Of a stretch of 28,500 nt of DNA, positions 9,206 to 20,009 are shown one piece after another. The stretch comes from Cristatella mucedo (taxonomy: Eukaryota; Bryozoa; Phylactolaemata; Cristatellidae). Numbering within the stretch: position 1 is the stretch's first letter; every line of letters starts with the position of its first letter. The notes beneath the pieces are model-generated. The model made no database searches, was not told the DNA's origin, and saw only the letters and a list, made by a program, of their open reading frames with translations. The DNA lies in NCBI GenBank assembly GCA_009760855.2, contig WPIO01000002.1, positions 8,320,001-8,348,500 on the forward strand, read 5' to 3'. Both the position numbers and the translations under genes were made by a program.

Positions 9206-9275
9206 AACACGAGTGACGGGAGCATCAAGTGTTAATATCTATATATATATACATATATATATATATATAATTTAA
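9100..9275. repeat. (TA)n arrays around a 36-bp repeat
   Basis: Long TA runs at 9105-9202 and 9238-9270 surround the 36-bp sequence at 9203-9238. The TA run at 9239-9270 directly follows (in - strand sense) the pentamer tail of the family-1 LINE. Confidence 0.9.
9203..9238 (-). repeat. 36-bp inverted repeat, left copy
   Basis: This 36-bp sequence is the reverse complement of 12441-12476 at 34 of 36 positions. Both copies are joined to TA arrays on the same side relative to their own orientation. Together they bracket the scrambled LINE at 9270-12410. Confidence 0.9.
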
Positions 9276-11500
9276 TGTAATGTTATGTTATGTAATGTAA
9301 TGTATCTCCCTCAGTAACTCCACAAAGTCATAAAGAGCATGTGGGTGTTACGCAGGATAGTTTTGTATAGCACACTCACAGCCTAAGCGGCTTTCGGTAC
9401 GCATTCGATTCCCAACAGACTTCGTCTCACGAAACAAAGAGAAAGTGGGAAGCATAGCAGAGTCAGGAGAGCAGTTGAGGTAGTGAGCAGCATAGAAGTA
9501 GCAGCTCAGGACCGCTGAAAAAGATGTGCCATAGTCAGGAGTTGGAGACTAGATGTCGTTGCGTAAGAATTGTGGAAGCGAGTTCCACAGTCTAGGACCT
9601 GCAGAGCTAAAGCTTCTGTCACCAACTGTCTTTAAGCGGAGGAATGGGACAGCAAATTTATTGTCCACACAGGACCTGAGGGCGCGGACAGGCTGAAACT
9701 GATGCAGCAGCTCAGCTAGGTATGAAGGAGCCAAGCCGTGGCAGGCCTTGTGGGTCAGCGTCAGAACTTTGCTCTGTATCCTTTGCTCAACCGGCAGCCA
9801 TCCTAGCTTTTTTAGCAAAAGAGATACGTGCTCAAACCTCTGGGACTTAAAGACTAGCCTTGCAGCCAAATCATAGTCTGCTGCAGTTGCCTAATAGATT
9901 TCTTTGGCCACCCAGTTAATAAGGAATTGCAATAATCAAGCCGGGACAGAATTAAGGAGCTAGTTAAATTTTGTACAAGTGACTGTGGGAGATAGCTTCT
10001 AATCTTGGATAGGGATCGGATGTGATGGCTAGCTGTAGAGGCAGTCTTCTGAATGAAGCTTTTGAAATTAAGGCAGCTGTCGAACACGACACCTAGATTA
10101 AGAGCATGTGGCGAAGGTCGCACAATAGCATCACCTTTTAGAACAGCAAAGCCTTTTAATCCAGCCACACGCTTAGGGTATCCTATGAGCAGCAGTTCGG
10201 TTTTATTGTCATTTAATTTCAGGAAGTTTTCCGACATCCAGGATCGAATATCGGCAAGGCAAGCATTCAGTTTCTCAGTTGCTGCAGCAGATTCCGACGG
10301 TTTAAATGACAAATACAACTGAGTATCGTCAGCATAGAAGTGATATCCTATTCCATGGGCCTTAATCACCTTTCCCAGAGGTTGTGTATAAATGGAGAAC
10401 AGCAAGGGACCGAGTACAGACCCTTGAGGGACTCCACAGGTGACCCTTCTCATGTCTGAGACCTGACCCCCACAGGACACGGATTGAACACGATCAGACA
10501 AGTATGATTTAAACCATGCCAGTGCTTCGTCTGCCAGACCGATCGTTGTTCTCAATCGTTCAAGCAGAACTTCGTGATCTATGGTGTCGAAGGCAGAAGA
10601 CAGATCTAGCAGAGCTAAGGCAGTGACATTCCCGTCGTCGTCGCCACGTAGAATGTCATTGTTAACACGGAGGAGAGCAGTTTCAGTGCCGTGCTGCCTC
10701 TTGAACCCTGATTGAAATGTTTCTGACATTTTATTATTTTCAATATGTTCAACTAGCTGCTTAGCAACAATTTTTTCAAGAATCTTTGATAAGAACTGAA
10801 GAAGGGAAACTGGACGATAGTTTGCTGCGACCTCTGTGTCTAATCCAGGCGTTTTAAGAATAGGTCTAACGATTGCCGATTTGAAGGACTTGGGGACGAC
10901 CCCTTTTCCCAAAGTAGCATTACAAATCTTGGTTATGGCAGGGCTAAGTTGGTCTGCAAGTGAAGACCACAGAGATGAAGGTATATGGTCTTCAGGAGAC
11001 GAGCTCTTTTTGCTGTACCTTATTAAAGCAGCCACATCACAGGCAGAAACATCGGAGAACCTTTTAAGAAAGGTCACAGGTTGAGGAACGACGATTGCTT
11101 TGGTCGGAGGGGGCTTAATGGAGGCACGAATGTGCACAATTTTTTCAGTAAAGAATGCTGAAAAATATTCGGCTGAGCCCTTAACATCTGGGGAGTCAGA
11201 CCTCACAGCATTGGCCAGTAAATGGTTTACTGTCTTGTAAATCTGTTTAGTGTCCGACTGGCAGGAATTCAGCTTTCTAATGAAAAAAGAAGCCCTGGCT
11301 TTTTTAAGCTTTTGGGTGTAAACTCGAAGGAAGTCTTTAAAATTGACGAGGTCTGCCTCAGAACCCGATTTCTTGAAACGACGTTCCAGCCTGTGCTTAA
11401 CACGGCGCATCTTAAGGAGTTTTTTTTGTAAATTGAAAGGAATCTCGACAACTTTGAACACGGATAGAGCGGACGGGAGCATGCTTGTCAAGAGCACTCC
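9270..11500 (-). pseudogene. LINE family 1 (CR1/L2-like) ORF2, reverse transcriptase half
   Basis: The - strand frame 11497-9854 encodes 547 residues. It has a basic linker, then RT motifs in order: ANYRPVSLLQFLSKILEK, FQSGFKRQHGTETALL, LLDLSSAFDTIDH, GVPQGSVLGPLLF and FYADDTQ (codons at 10325-10339, about residue 387-391), then SRLDYCNSLLTGWP. The catalytic aspartates are present. One frameshift near 9865-9872 breaks the chain; the following frame (9869-9549) continues as AARLVFKSQRFEHV and LGWLPVEQRIQSKVL to PRLWNSLPQFLRNDI, where a stop precedes the last conserved segment. The 3' end is a run of ATTACA-type pentamers (9273-9305). The endonuclease that should precede it on this strand is instead on the opposite strand. 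It is recent but inactive. Confidence 0.92.
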
Positions 11501-11611
11501 CGAGTGTCATGTTCATCGCATCAATCCAAATTCGAAGAGCCAGCGTCCGCCGGGCCGGACGCAAACAGTAGAGAATACAAGCCACTTAATCGCCGTCGCC
11601 CAGTTGTTGGA

Positions 11612-12410
11612 TAGTCTTTTAAATTCCACCTACTAAATGTCCACTCGCTAAAAACCAAGCGGTTACTTATCCGCGATCAGGTGGTCCATGAGAAGCTAGA
11701 TGCATTTCTGCTTACCGAAACCTGCATGACGCCTTGTTCCAGTAGCTGTATTTCCGAGACCATCCCACCCGGGTTCTCATTCTATCAGTCCATGCGTTCT
11801 GACAAGGTTGGTGGCGGGGTTGCAATGGTTGTTCGCGAATCGTTTGGCTATAAAATGTGCAGTTTCTCGCATGGGTCATCGTTTAAATCGGTTGCTATCA
11901 GGTCTTCATCAAAGACAATGCCTCTCACCGTTGCGATATACCGGCCTCCTTCTGGTTGTCTAAACTTATTTATAGAGGAGTTTTCAGTGTTCCTCGCTAA
12001 AATATTTGTGTGTGACAGGCCGTTACTGATTGTAGGAGACTTTAATATTCACGTTGGCAACCCTAGCAACAGCCAGGTCCGCTCATTTCTTGACTGTCTG
12101 GAGAATTTTGGTTTGGCCCAGCACGTTAATCATAGCACCCACGTCGGTGGCCATATTCTAGATCTCGTGATCACTAAGGATATCCTCCCCACTGACTTTG
12201 TGGTGTGCCCACTGACCCTCTCAGATCATTGTTCGGTCTCGTTTACTGCTCCTGCTACCTCGTACGTACAGGGCAATGTCGAATTTGCCAAACGACGTAA
12301 CTTACAAAGCACTGGCATGGACAATTTTTTAAAATCTGTTTGTGATGCAGGCCTTCTTGATCTGCATTCAGACTCGCCAGGCAGCCTCGAGACCCTCACT
12401 GATGCGATGA
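11612..12410 (+). pseudogene. LINE apurinic/apyrimidinic-type endonuclease half, inverted
   Basis: The + strand reads from LLNVHSLKTKRLLI (about 11630) through LDAFLLTETCM with the catalytic Glu, then VGGGVAMVV, YRPPSG, LLIVGDFNIHVG, VGGHILDLVIT and LSDHCSVSFT. These are the ordered motifs of the EEP-type endonuclease of CR1/L2 LINEs. The frame is open from about 11615 to 12410, where it runs into a TA array and loses meaning. An in-frame stop at 11612 removes any upstream part. In an intact LINE this domain sits just before the RT on the same strand, so here it is inverted relative to the RT at 9854-11497. Confidence 0.9.

Positions 12411-12444
<34 letters not shown>
12409..12444. repeat. 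(TA)n array at end of endonuclease half
   Basis: About 17 TA units follow directly on the last recognisable endonuclease-side codons and lead into the right copy of the 36-bp inverted repeat. Confidence 0.95.
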
Positions 12445-12447
<3 letters not shown>

Positions 12448-12476
12448 CACTTGATGGTCCCATCACTCGTGTTCCT
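12441..12476 (+). repeat. 36-bp inverted repeat, right copy
   Basis: It pairs with 9203-9238 at 34 of 36 positions in inverted orientation. It begins ATATTAACACTTGATG and ends CTCGTGTTCCT. Non-repetitive sequence starts immediately after it. Confidence 0.9.
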
Positions 12477-14834
12477 GCGTCCTTTGGATTTGGTTCTTTA
12501 ACTCAGCAATGTGATAAGAGTTGCAAGTTCAGTGACTATGCAGTCAGGCGGCAGAGCTGTGCCAATGGCTGTGTGCACCCCACCTTATGCGAAAGACATA
12601 TTTGAGGAGCCTCTGCACGCGTTATTCGCCATAGTGTTATCTTAGGGCTTTCGCGAGGAGATAACTTTGGCCACTGAGCCTTACTAGCAGCTTGCAGCTG
12701 GTGTGCTTATTTCCATTTTCTCACGATGCGGCTCGCACTTATTTCGTTGAGTGTTGCAAGAAATTGTTGGGAATCTCATATTTAGAACGATAATTTCTGC
12801 CCTTCTAAAACTATTTCAGAGTAAATTGTTCTCCTAATGGAGCAAATAAAGTCACTCCACGAGTTAAAAAATCAAGGCTTTTGAAATGCTCAAGACTTCC
12901 CCGTAGCTGATTTTTTCTTATAGACCTTCACCCTGCCTAACTCTTCTGAAGGTCAATTTTGAGTACACTCTAGCAACAAAACCCAGTATTAGGCCTTGCT
13001 CTGAATAATGAAAACACTTTTTCTTTCGATCGCAAAGACGACTGGTTTGTGGTCGGCTAGAGACGCAGCAAGCGAAAAGGCAAAATACTTTAACCTTTGA
13101 ATGAGGACACCATGGGGTGCGGATTTTCACAATACTTAAGAAAAAAATAGCAACTCTATAGTATTTAAACCGAATTTAAAGCATCACTAACCTACCTAGA
13201 CTAAAGTTGGCCACTGTAAAGTTTTAAAAAGTGCTGAGGATCACACTTAGTTGCTGTAGGTTATTAACAAATTTTAACAGGGACAAGTTCATCTGAAATG
13301 ATTTTATCGAAATTAATTCATCAACAATGCATTAAAGAAATTCATCAAAATTACCTAACTAAAATTATTTCATTAAACATATTTTATTGCAACAAGTGAC
13401 CGAAAACTAAATCATAAGTGCAGTCACGAGAGAAAAAAACGAAACGAAGACAAGAGCAAAAAATGAAAAACTGTATCTGTGAGTCGATTGACCATGCGTG
13501 CCCCACGCTCGGCAGGGAGGTCGGGCGAGCCGTTCAGTGCAGTTCAGTTGGCATAAGATGCTCTTGATGGGCCAAGCTCGCCCTATCGTTGCGCGACCAG
13601 CCCTTGGCATGAAGGTCTGGGCGAGGCGGCTGGGTAGGAAGAGTTACGCGGGAGACGCCGGAGAGAGCATCTGGGTGTTGTTGCATTGCGAGCTTCCACT
13701 AAATACACGTCTTTTGAATTCCAACCTGAGGTGTATGCGTGCCGTCGTGTGTTATGCTTTATAAAACTTCATTGAGAAAACCACAGGGAAAGAAATTGAA
13801 GAAGTTCCAAAAACGGGAAGATTTTCTGTTTGATATGATTGTTAATAAATTAACTTCAGTTGAAATAATGTTTGAGGAATTAAGTTGATTAAAATTTATT
13901 TTTGATGAAATAATTTTTGATGAATTCACCTAGAGCCTTGACAAATCATCTTGTTACCATACTGGCACATATTGCAAAACCTTTATCAAACTCGTGGGCG
14001 TAGGTTAAACTTCAAAATTATTAAGAAATGAAGTTGATCTTACACCGAGTTGCGACGAATTCCATTTCAAGGATAGAACCCTCGAAGATGCCATCTGCTC
14101 AACTTTTTAGAGTAGCCATTGAAAAAATGGACATATTGCAAAGAATCTAGTCATCTACGCAGGTGACTCTTTGATTTGAAATCTATACTATATGTAGATA
14201 TCATAAATAATGTATTTGGACATCATTCCTAAATGTTTCCATGAAAGAACAGGCCTGAAGTGCTTGCAGCGATGAATTTCATCCAGTGCCCCCTCCCTCA
14301 CACCGACTGCTTTCAAGTGATCATCCATCGCGGAAAAGCCCAAGAAGATCTGGCCCTGCAGTGGGTGATTATTTTTAGCCAAATGCAAGTGGTGGGTAAA
14401 GCCGTTAAGGCTGTTCTGCCGCTCTAAAAATTATACTTTTTATTCAGCTGATATTATAACTAAAGCAAATATAGAATTTCTGGATTTGAATTTCCTGAGT
14501 TTAAATGCTTTCTTCATTCTACTAGCAGCTAGTCTTTGGTAAAAGAGCTTGTAGCTTTTATTTTCTAATGCATGAATCGTGAAAATCAAAGCGGCCACGT
14601 CGTTTAGCATTAGCGTTAACAAGAGAACTGTGTGTTTTTCTTTGTGACTGAATGGTCGAGAACAGAATGACTTATGAGTCGTGGCTGAAAGTCACGTGTG
14701 CATGAAACAGCTGAGCTGCTCTGACGACCAAGACGTCTTTAGCCGCTCTGGTCCTTTGCCATTCGCTCAAGCTACGAAGCAAGCTCCGATCGCGATAACT
14801 CGCGATAACCACGCGACGGATTCTGATGAAACTA
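12477..14834. other. Unassigned, partly AT-rich sequence
   Basis: No gene is supported. Short open frames (12918-13130 -, 13407-13610 -, 13498-13764 +, 14188-14388 -) show no recognised motif. Two AT-rich stretches (about 13285-13385 and 13835-13930) contain AATTCATCAA-type words in opposite orientations and flank a GC-richer 450-bp block. Confidence 0.45.
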
Positions 14835-14914
14835 GAGCCTCGAAGTCGAGGCTCAAGTTGAGCCTCAGAGCCTGAGGCTGTAATGCACCGCACGAGCGCG
14901 CCGGTGCATTACAG
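14835..14914. repeat. Three consecutive perfect stem-loops
   Basis: Hairpin 1: GAGCCTCGA (14835-14843) pairs with TCGAGGCTC (14846-14854), 2-nt loop. Hairpin 2: AGCCTCAG (14861-14868) pairs with CTGAGGCT (14872-14879), 3-nt loop. Hairpin 3: CTGTAATGCACCG (14878-14890) pairs with CGGTGCATTACAG (14902-14914), 11-nt loop. All stems are perfect. Hairpins 2 and 3 share two bases. Confidence 0.85.
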
Positions 14915-14997
14915 CAGGACACCTGAGTATGTCACGGATATCGCAGATCTTGATTGAGTGCATGTTCCTGCGTGGTTAAAATGCCAAGCTGTATTAC

Positions 14998-15090
14998 CAC
15001 ATCTAATATAAAAATATAATGATATTTAAAATAATATTAAATGCTAATATAAATATATAATACAATATAATATAGGCTAATATAAAATGC
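14998..15090. repeat. AT-rich low-complexity stretch
   Basis: Imperfect TAATATAAA-type words repeat over about 90 bp. No coding potential. Confidence 0.7.
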
Positions 15091-15744
15091 AAGCTACCGA
15101 TTGGAAAGTATGCCATTCTTTGTAGTCATAAGTCGGGACACGGCTTGACGACCGTGACGTAGATAAGATTCGCAGCTGCCAGTCTTTCTGCTTCGGCGAG
15201 TAGCCATTCTGGAAGCATCTTACCGGTTGGTATTTTGCAAATGAAGAGCTACAGCCACAGCACCAGCTGTAATTGAACGACTTATCATAGATGACGTATT
15301 TTCAGATCAGATTCCAAACGCCCACCATGTCGCGGTATCCTATGCTAACATTAATATCTGCCAAAGGGGAAGCTTTTCCGACGAGTTACAAGAAGTTTGA
15401 ATTTAATGCCGTTGAGCTCCCAGCGGTCCGGCGTACGTGCACACCGCAATATTGTAGATTCACTTGACAGCCAAAAGCTTACCGCTTCTGCTTACCAATA
15501 GCATATTTCCCGTTGAAAAGAACGTGACAAAAAGTGTTCATGCATAGGCAAGGTGGCCAGCGAAAAGTGCGTCTGCCAGCTGGTGCAGCAGACATGCCTG
15601 CACTATTGAATTGACTAGCCTTTTAAACAGCGGCAAGAGGGGTTTAAGTGCAATTATGAATTCAACGTGCGCCAATAATCCTCACTCTCAGATTGCATGA
15701 CTTCGTCTTTGCATGCGGTAGCCAGAAACAGGCGATGCCAGGGT
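15091..15744. other. Unassigned sequence
   Basis: No ORF of note, tandem repeat or similarity to other parts of the window was seen. Confidence 0.4.
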
Positions 15745-15915
15745 GAAGGAGAGAGCTGGTTTGACCCAGCGGTCAAGGTGCTCACTAAGACTAAGGTCAA
15801 GATGAATACATTTGATAAAAGAGGTCATGGGTTCGACAAGTGGCATATGCGTTGTGCCTGTGTAGAGATTAAGTTCCCTTTGGGCACTACAGGAACGAAT
15901 TAAATAATATGTATA
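15745..15915 (+). mobile_element. tRNA-derived SINE
   Basis: A box-A-like sequence (GACCCAGCGGTCAAGGTGCT, 15763-15782) is followed by a box-B-like GGGTTCGACAAG (15829-15840). These correspond to the two internal RNA polymerase III promoter boxes of a tRNA. The tRNA-unrelated body runs to TTCCCTTTGGGCACTACAGG and ends in an AT-rich AATTAAATAATA tail. The box-A to box-B distance is a little long for a tRNA, and the arms do not fold as a full tRNA, so this is a SINE rather than a tRNA gene. Confidence 0.6.
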
Positions 15916-16104
15916 ATACACGAGAAATACATAGAGAATGATTAAGAAGCATAGTGTGAGGAATCAATAATGAAATGAGGATAAATGAGAGCGATGGCGC
16001 GAGAAAATTAGAGGGATGTATGCTATTATAAGGAAGTGAGAGAGAGAATGCTAATTCAGCTTACGTATACTTTTACTGCAGTACAAATGAGTGCGAGTGA
16101 GAGG

Positions 16105-16194
16105 CAGTGAGTGAGTGAGTGAGTGAGTGAGTGAGTGAGTGAGTGAGTGAGTGAGTGAGTGAGTGAGTGAGTGAGTGAGTGAGTGAGTGAGTGA
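16105..16194. repeat. (GTGA)n microsatellite
   Basis: About 22 near-perfect GTGA/GAGT units. The long open frames seen on the - strand here (Ser-Leu-Thr-His repeats) are simply translations of this array. Confidence 0.95.
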
Positions 16195-16395
16195 GAGTGG
16201 GAGAGTCAAGGGAAAAAACAAAAAGTAAGCAGAGAGCCTGAATAGAATGAGAAAGGGAGAGACGAGAGACATAGCAAGAGACACAGAAACAGAGAGAAGT
16301 AAGAGAGAGAGAGAGAGTCAGGTAGACAGAGAGTAAGAGAGAGTGAGAGAGAGAGAGAGAGAGAAAGAGTAAAAGAGAGAGAGAGAAGGATAAAT
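16195..16395. repeat. GA-rich low-complexity tract
   Basis: Purine-rich sequence with (GA)n runs at 16303-16316 and 16343-16362. It continues the purine bias of the GTGA array and has no coding potential. Confidence 0.85.
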
Positions 16396-17239
16396 ACAAG
16401 TGAGTGGACTGGTATAGTGATAGTCAAGGTTCACAAGTCTTGAAACTTTTGAAAAAGAGTTAGAACAACGCATATCTGCTTAAGGTCAAGCCGATATATG
16501 CATGCAAATTGGTACTTAGGCGGAAATACTGATTTGCTAGGGAATGAGCGAAAAAATATATATAAACGCTGGAAACTCTTGCAGCAAAACAGCTTAAATT
16601 CAAACCTTCAAGCGATTTTCTTCTTAGAGGTCATTACATAATTATGACCTTTAAATAGCCTATTAAATAAATATAAGCAATAATTATGCTTGCTGCATCG
16701 ATCTAGCCTAAAATAAATACACGCTCATAAGTAAGCATACTAAAATACGACATCCATTCAAAAACACAGGAAAAATTACCACTCATTAATTGTAGCTAGC
16801 TCAGCTTTAAATACGAAGCCCTAGCTGGTGCTAGAGGTTATGGATTTTGTTTAAGGTAAGTTTGCTAGTCAAGTGTGATATAAATTAGCTTCGGCTTCCC
16901 AAAGTCACCCTTCATTACTCAAAACAGCTATGCACCACTTCTACTACTAAACAAGGACACTGATTCATTTTTAACTTTTGCGTTCGCATGGTATGGCTGC
17001 CGCCCGAAATAGCGGCACTCTGACTCAATCACACAACTGAGTTCTCGATTTCGATAATCTTGCAACTGAGACCCGCTCGGCAAGACTCGTAGAAAGCCAA
17101 CAATTAGCCGAGGGTCAAAAAAGAGAGCGCTCGTGCATGGACAGCCGGCGATGGCGGCGGACGGGGACTATTTGCGGCGACTCGTCTTGACAACTTTGAC
17201 AATCTAGCTAGAGAGCAGAGAGGAGACCACCTTCGCTTT
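16396..17239. other. Unassigned sequence upstream of gene B
   Basis: AT-rich to mixed sequence with no recognised feature. Similarity with the upstream region of gene A begins only near 17240. Confidence 0.45.
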
Positions 17240-17509
17240 TGCATGCTAATAGAGCTGGGAGTATCGAGCACTGAGGGTCGCACGTCACTGAGAGACCGTC
17301 CGTGCTATCACCGCTGATAGCGTCGTCGACGGCAGCGAGATTATCCGAACCTCGCGACAAGCCGGCTGTGCCTCGCGCTTGCGTGGCGTGATCCGTGCCC
17401 AGCTCTTCGTGGGAGAGAGCAGCCGTCGTTGATGAGGCACTTGAGCACGTGCCCGCTAGGCGGCCGCCAGGGAGCGGTACAAATAGTCCGTGCCGACTCG
17501 GGAGTAGTC
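17240..17509 (+). promoter_or_regulatory. Conserved promoter region of gene B
   Basis: Patchwise similarity to 841-1145 of gene A includes AATAGAGCTGGGAG near 17248, an AGATTAT block near 17338, the 29-bp block at 17398-17426, and GGAGCGGTACAAATAG. Between the patches the two copies differ strongly. Confidence 0.6.
17398..17426 (+). promoter_or_regulatory. Conserved 29-bp upstream element, gene B
   Basis: Matches 1030-1058 at 28 of 29 positions and lies 80 bp before the TATA-like box. It contains CCCA...TGGG as a short inverted repeat. Confidence 0.55.
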
Positions 17510-17521
17510 ACATCGCCACAA
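17478..17521 (+). promoter_or_regulatory. TATA-like box, initiator and first non-coding exon, gene B
   Basis: TACAAATAG at 17478-17486 and TCACATC at 17508-17514 repeat the gene A arrangement with the same 32-nt spacing. The inferred non-coding exon 1 ends at 17521 before a GTAAGT donor at 17522. Confidence 0.6.
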
Positions 17522-17669
17522 GTAAGTGTTTCTGGTTGCACAGGGGTAGCAAAAGGCGCGAGCGGGCAGTAGATTAACATCGATGGCTGCAGCCAAAGTC
17601 TCGAAAATGTCGAGGTTTGGATTTACCTAATACGTGGCTACTTTCTCTTTTTGTAGGCCGGTCTTGAAG

Positions 17670-20009
17670 ATGCAGACAGCTATCGTGTTCGCCGTCGTCA
17701 TTGCCAGCGCTTTCGCTGCCACCATCCCCCCATTCCAGTGCACCAGCAGCAGCTCGTTCGTCTGCAAGTTCCAGGAGATCGGACATAACATCAAGCACAC
17801 TGCATCAGGTCTGGGTGACAAGCTGTCTAGTGTCGGTATGAACATTCTCGATGCAGTGATCTCCACAGGCACGGACCTGCTCATCCAGGGCGGCAAGGGT
17901 GAGTGAGAGCCAGCCATAGCTGTAAAGGAAGCCATTGCAGCTGCTGCAGCAGAAGCTGAGGAAGCTCGGTTTCTAGCATCGGCAGCACCCGGTTCCTAGT
18001 GCCTCCTGTAGCATCAGTGGTGGCTGTGGCAGTGGAACTAGAGCCTGTCGTCACTTTTGATTTACTTACAGCTGTCATTGGCACTGTCCACGGCCACCTG
18101 GCTGACGTTGGCAAGCGTGACCTGCAAATCGCCAGCGTCTTGAGCGACATTGTCCAAAAGGGCAAGCTGTACCTGGAGACCATCGGCCTGAACCTTAAGG
18201 TTAGCGCCACTACAGGCTTAGGTTCATTTCCGGAAACACTTGCCCCTTCGGCTGCAACTGTGGCTGATGATGACAGCCACAGCGATGCACAGATGCCAAA
18301 TCCTATAACTTTGCCGATAAGTTGGCTTTTGTATCTGAGTAGTACGAAGGGCATGAGTGAATAGTTCTGCATCGCATTGCAACCGACAGCCTATATTCAC
18401 TTGGCCGTGCTTGTACTCCTTGAGCACAGGGTGACCTCAAGGACACTATTGCCAAGCTGATGGACTTCGCCAGCCAACTGGGCAACATGCAGGTCAGCTA
18501 CACCTTCACTGACGACATCCAAAAGATTGTCGGTGAGTGGCTTACGCAGGTGTGATCACCACCTCTCCATAGCAATGGCTAGACACTGTGGACTGCTAGG
18601 GAAGGGCTAGGGCTCACTGGAAAAGTATTATCTAATAGGGCCATGTCATGTACATCCACGTGTGTATCTCACCATGCCACAAAGACTAAGTGTGTATGCC
18701 GTTTTAAATTTTTCCATAGTGCATTTAAACGATGAAAAGCTCTGTCTATATATGAGGTAGCTAAAGGACTTCGTTTCATGCAGAAAAAGAGAAAGTTAGA
18801 AACACAAAGTTGAATCAGAATGGCAAATGACAGAGTGAGAAGCTTTAGTAACATGAAAGTAGCAGCTCGTGGTGGCTGGAAGCAATTTGCCACGTTCGGA
18901 AGTAGAAGAGTTAACGTTGTTGCCTGAAAATTAACTGTCCCTCACTTGAAATTCCCTCACTGCGAAGACTTCTCGTTCACAGATGCCTTCAAGGCCAAGG
19001 CCAGCAACGCTGTCAACCTCATCAAGAACGGCTTGGGAAGCACCATTCAGCAGCTGATCGCCAAGGGTGCTGAGGTGAGCCATCATGCTGCAATCCTGGC
19101 CTCATCAGCAACACGGGTTGTCCAACTAAGGCATGCTTCTGCCACTAGTTCGTCTGCGACCGGTCGTGCAGTCTTGTTTCCCCTGAGACTTGGTCACGTT
19201 TACTCACAGATTTCGCACCTTTGGCAGGTACTCGGAGTCGGCAAACGAGGCATCTCCGACGCTCTCGCCGGCGCTGCTCAGTCTCTGTCCGGAGCTCTCA
19301 AGGCCATCACCGATGCTCTGTCTCCTCACGTGCAGACCGTTGTCGACGTAAGCATCTGAGCGCTGCCGTGCTTTTTTTCTGTGCAAGCGGTTAGATATTA
19401 ACGATAAAATAGGAACTCAGCAATTACTCGAAACTATTTCGGCAATTAGGGCAAGTCGACCGAGCTGGAACATTAGCCTCCAGCCACTCCAAGCTAGAAA
19501 ACAGCTGCTTCGCATGACAATGTTACGTCCCATTGGTGGTGTCTGCTTTACAACCGAGCCGTACCGATACCCCTGCCCTTTGTCGCTTGCAGCAAGTGTC
19601 CGGCCTTGGCAAAACGCTCGTTGGCCATGCCACCAACCTGGTCAGCGGTGTCAAGGACTCGCTGAGCCAGCTGAGTGACAAGCTGAGCGGCCACGTCAGC
19701 ACTCTCCTCGACCACGGCAAGACCCTCGTCCAGCACGGCAAGGACGCCCTCGGCGCCGTCAAGGATGCCGTCTCCGACATTGCCGGTGAGCTGGCGCTCG
19801 TTCCTGTGAACATGCCTGCCTCTTGCTAGCTTGCCCATCCAGTCAGCTCCCGAGCTGCTGCTGTTACTGCACACGGTACTGAGTTGGCTGTGCCCTTTGG
19901 CTTTGTAGCCCAGACGCTCAACAATGCCAAGGGTACCCTGCAGGGCGTCATCGGCACCGGCAAGGACGCTCTCGGTGTCATCGTTGACCACGTCGCCAAC
20001 GGATACTAA
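17670..20009 (+). CDS. Gene B: paralogue of gene A (321 aa, 7 coding exons)
   Basis: Coding exons are 17670-17898, 18072-18199, 18430-18532, 18983-19074, 19228-19347, 19593-19785 and 19909-20009. The non-coding part of the ATG exon begins at 17657. All introns are GT-AG. Exon lengths and phases equal those of gene A, and introns 2, 5 and 7 also have the same lengths (173, 153, 123 bp). The 321-residue product differs from gene A by I10V, V11I, D18T, A53S, S75G, Q109L, S224D, D228G and A302V, so it is about 97% identical. Three changes are in or next to the signal peptide, and none touch C24 or C32. The absence of stops and frameshifts, with intact splice sites, promoter and poly(A) signal, implies that both genes are functional. 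Role as for gene A: a secreted helical protein of unknown function. Confidence 0.9.

Noticed and set aside
13407-13764. Two overlapping frames of 67 and 88 aa on opposite strands
   Set aside because: They mirror each other in GC-richer sequence; no motif, splice sites or promoter seen.
14188-14388. 66-aa - strand frame with a plausible-looking sequence and a CTGCAG acceptor-like site inside
   Set aside because: No recognised motif, no partner exon and no conservation evidence within the window.
16051-16427. Overlapping - strand frames rich in Ser, Leu, Thr and His
   Set aside because: They are translations of the GTGA and GA arrays.
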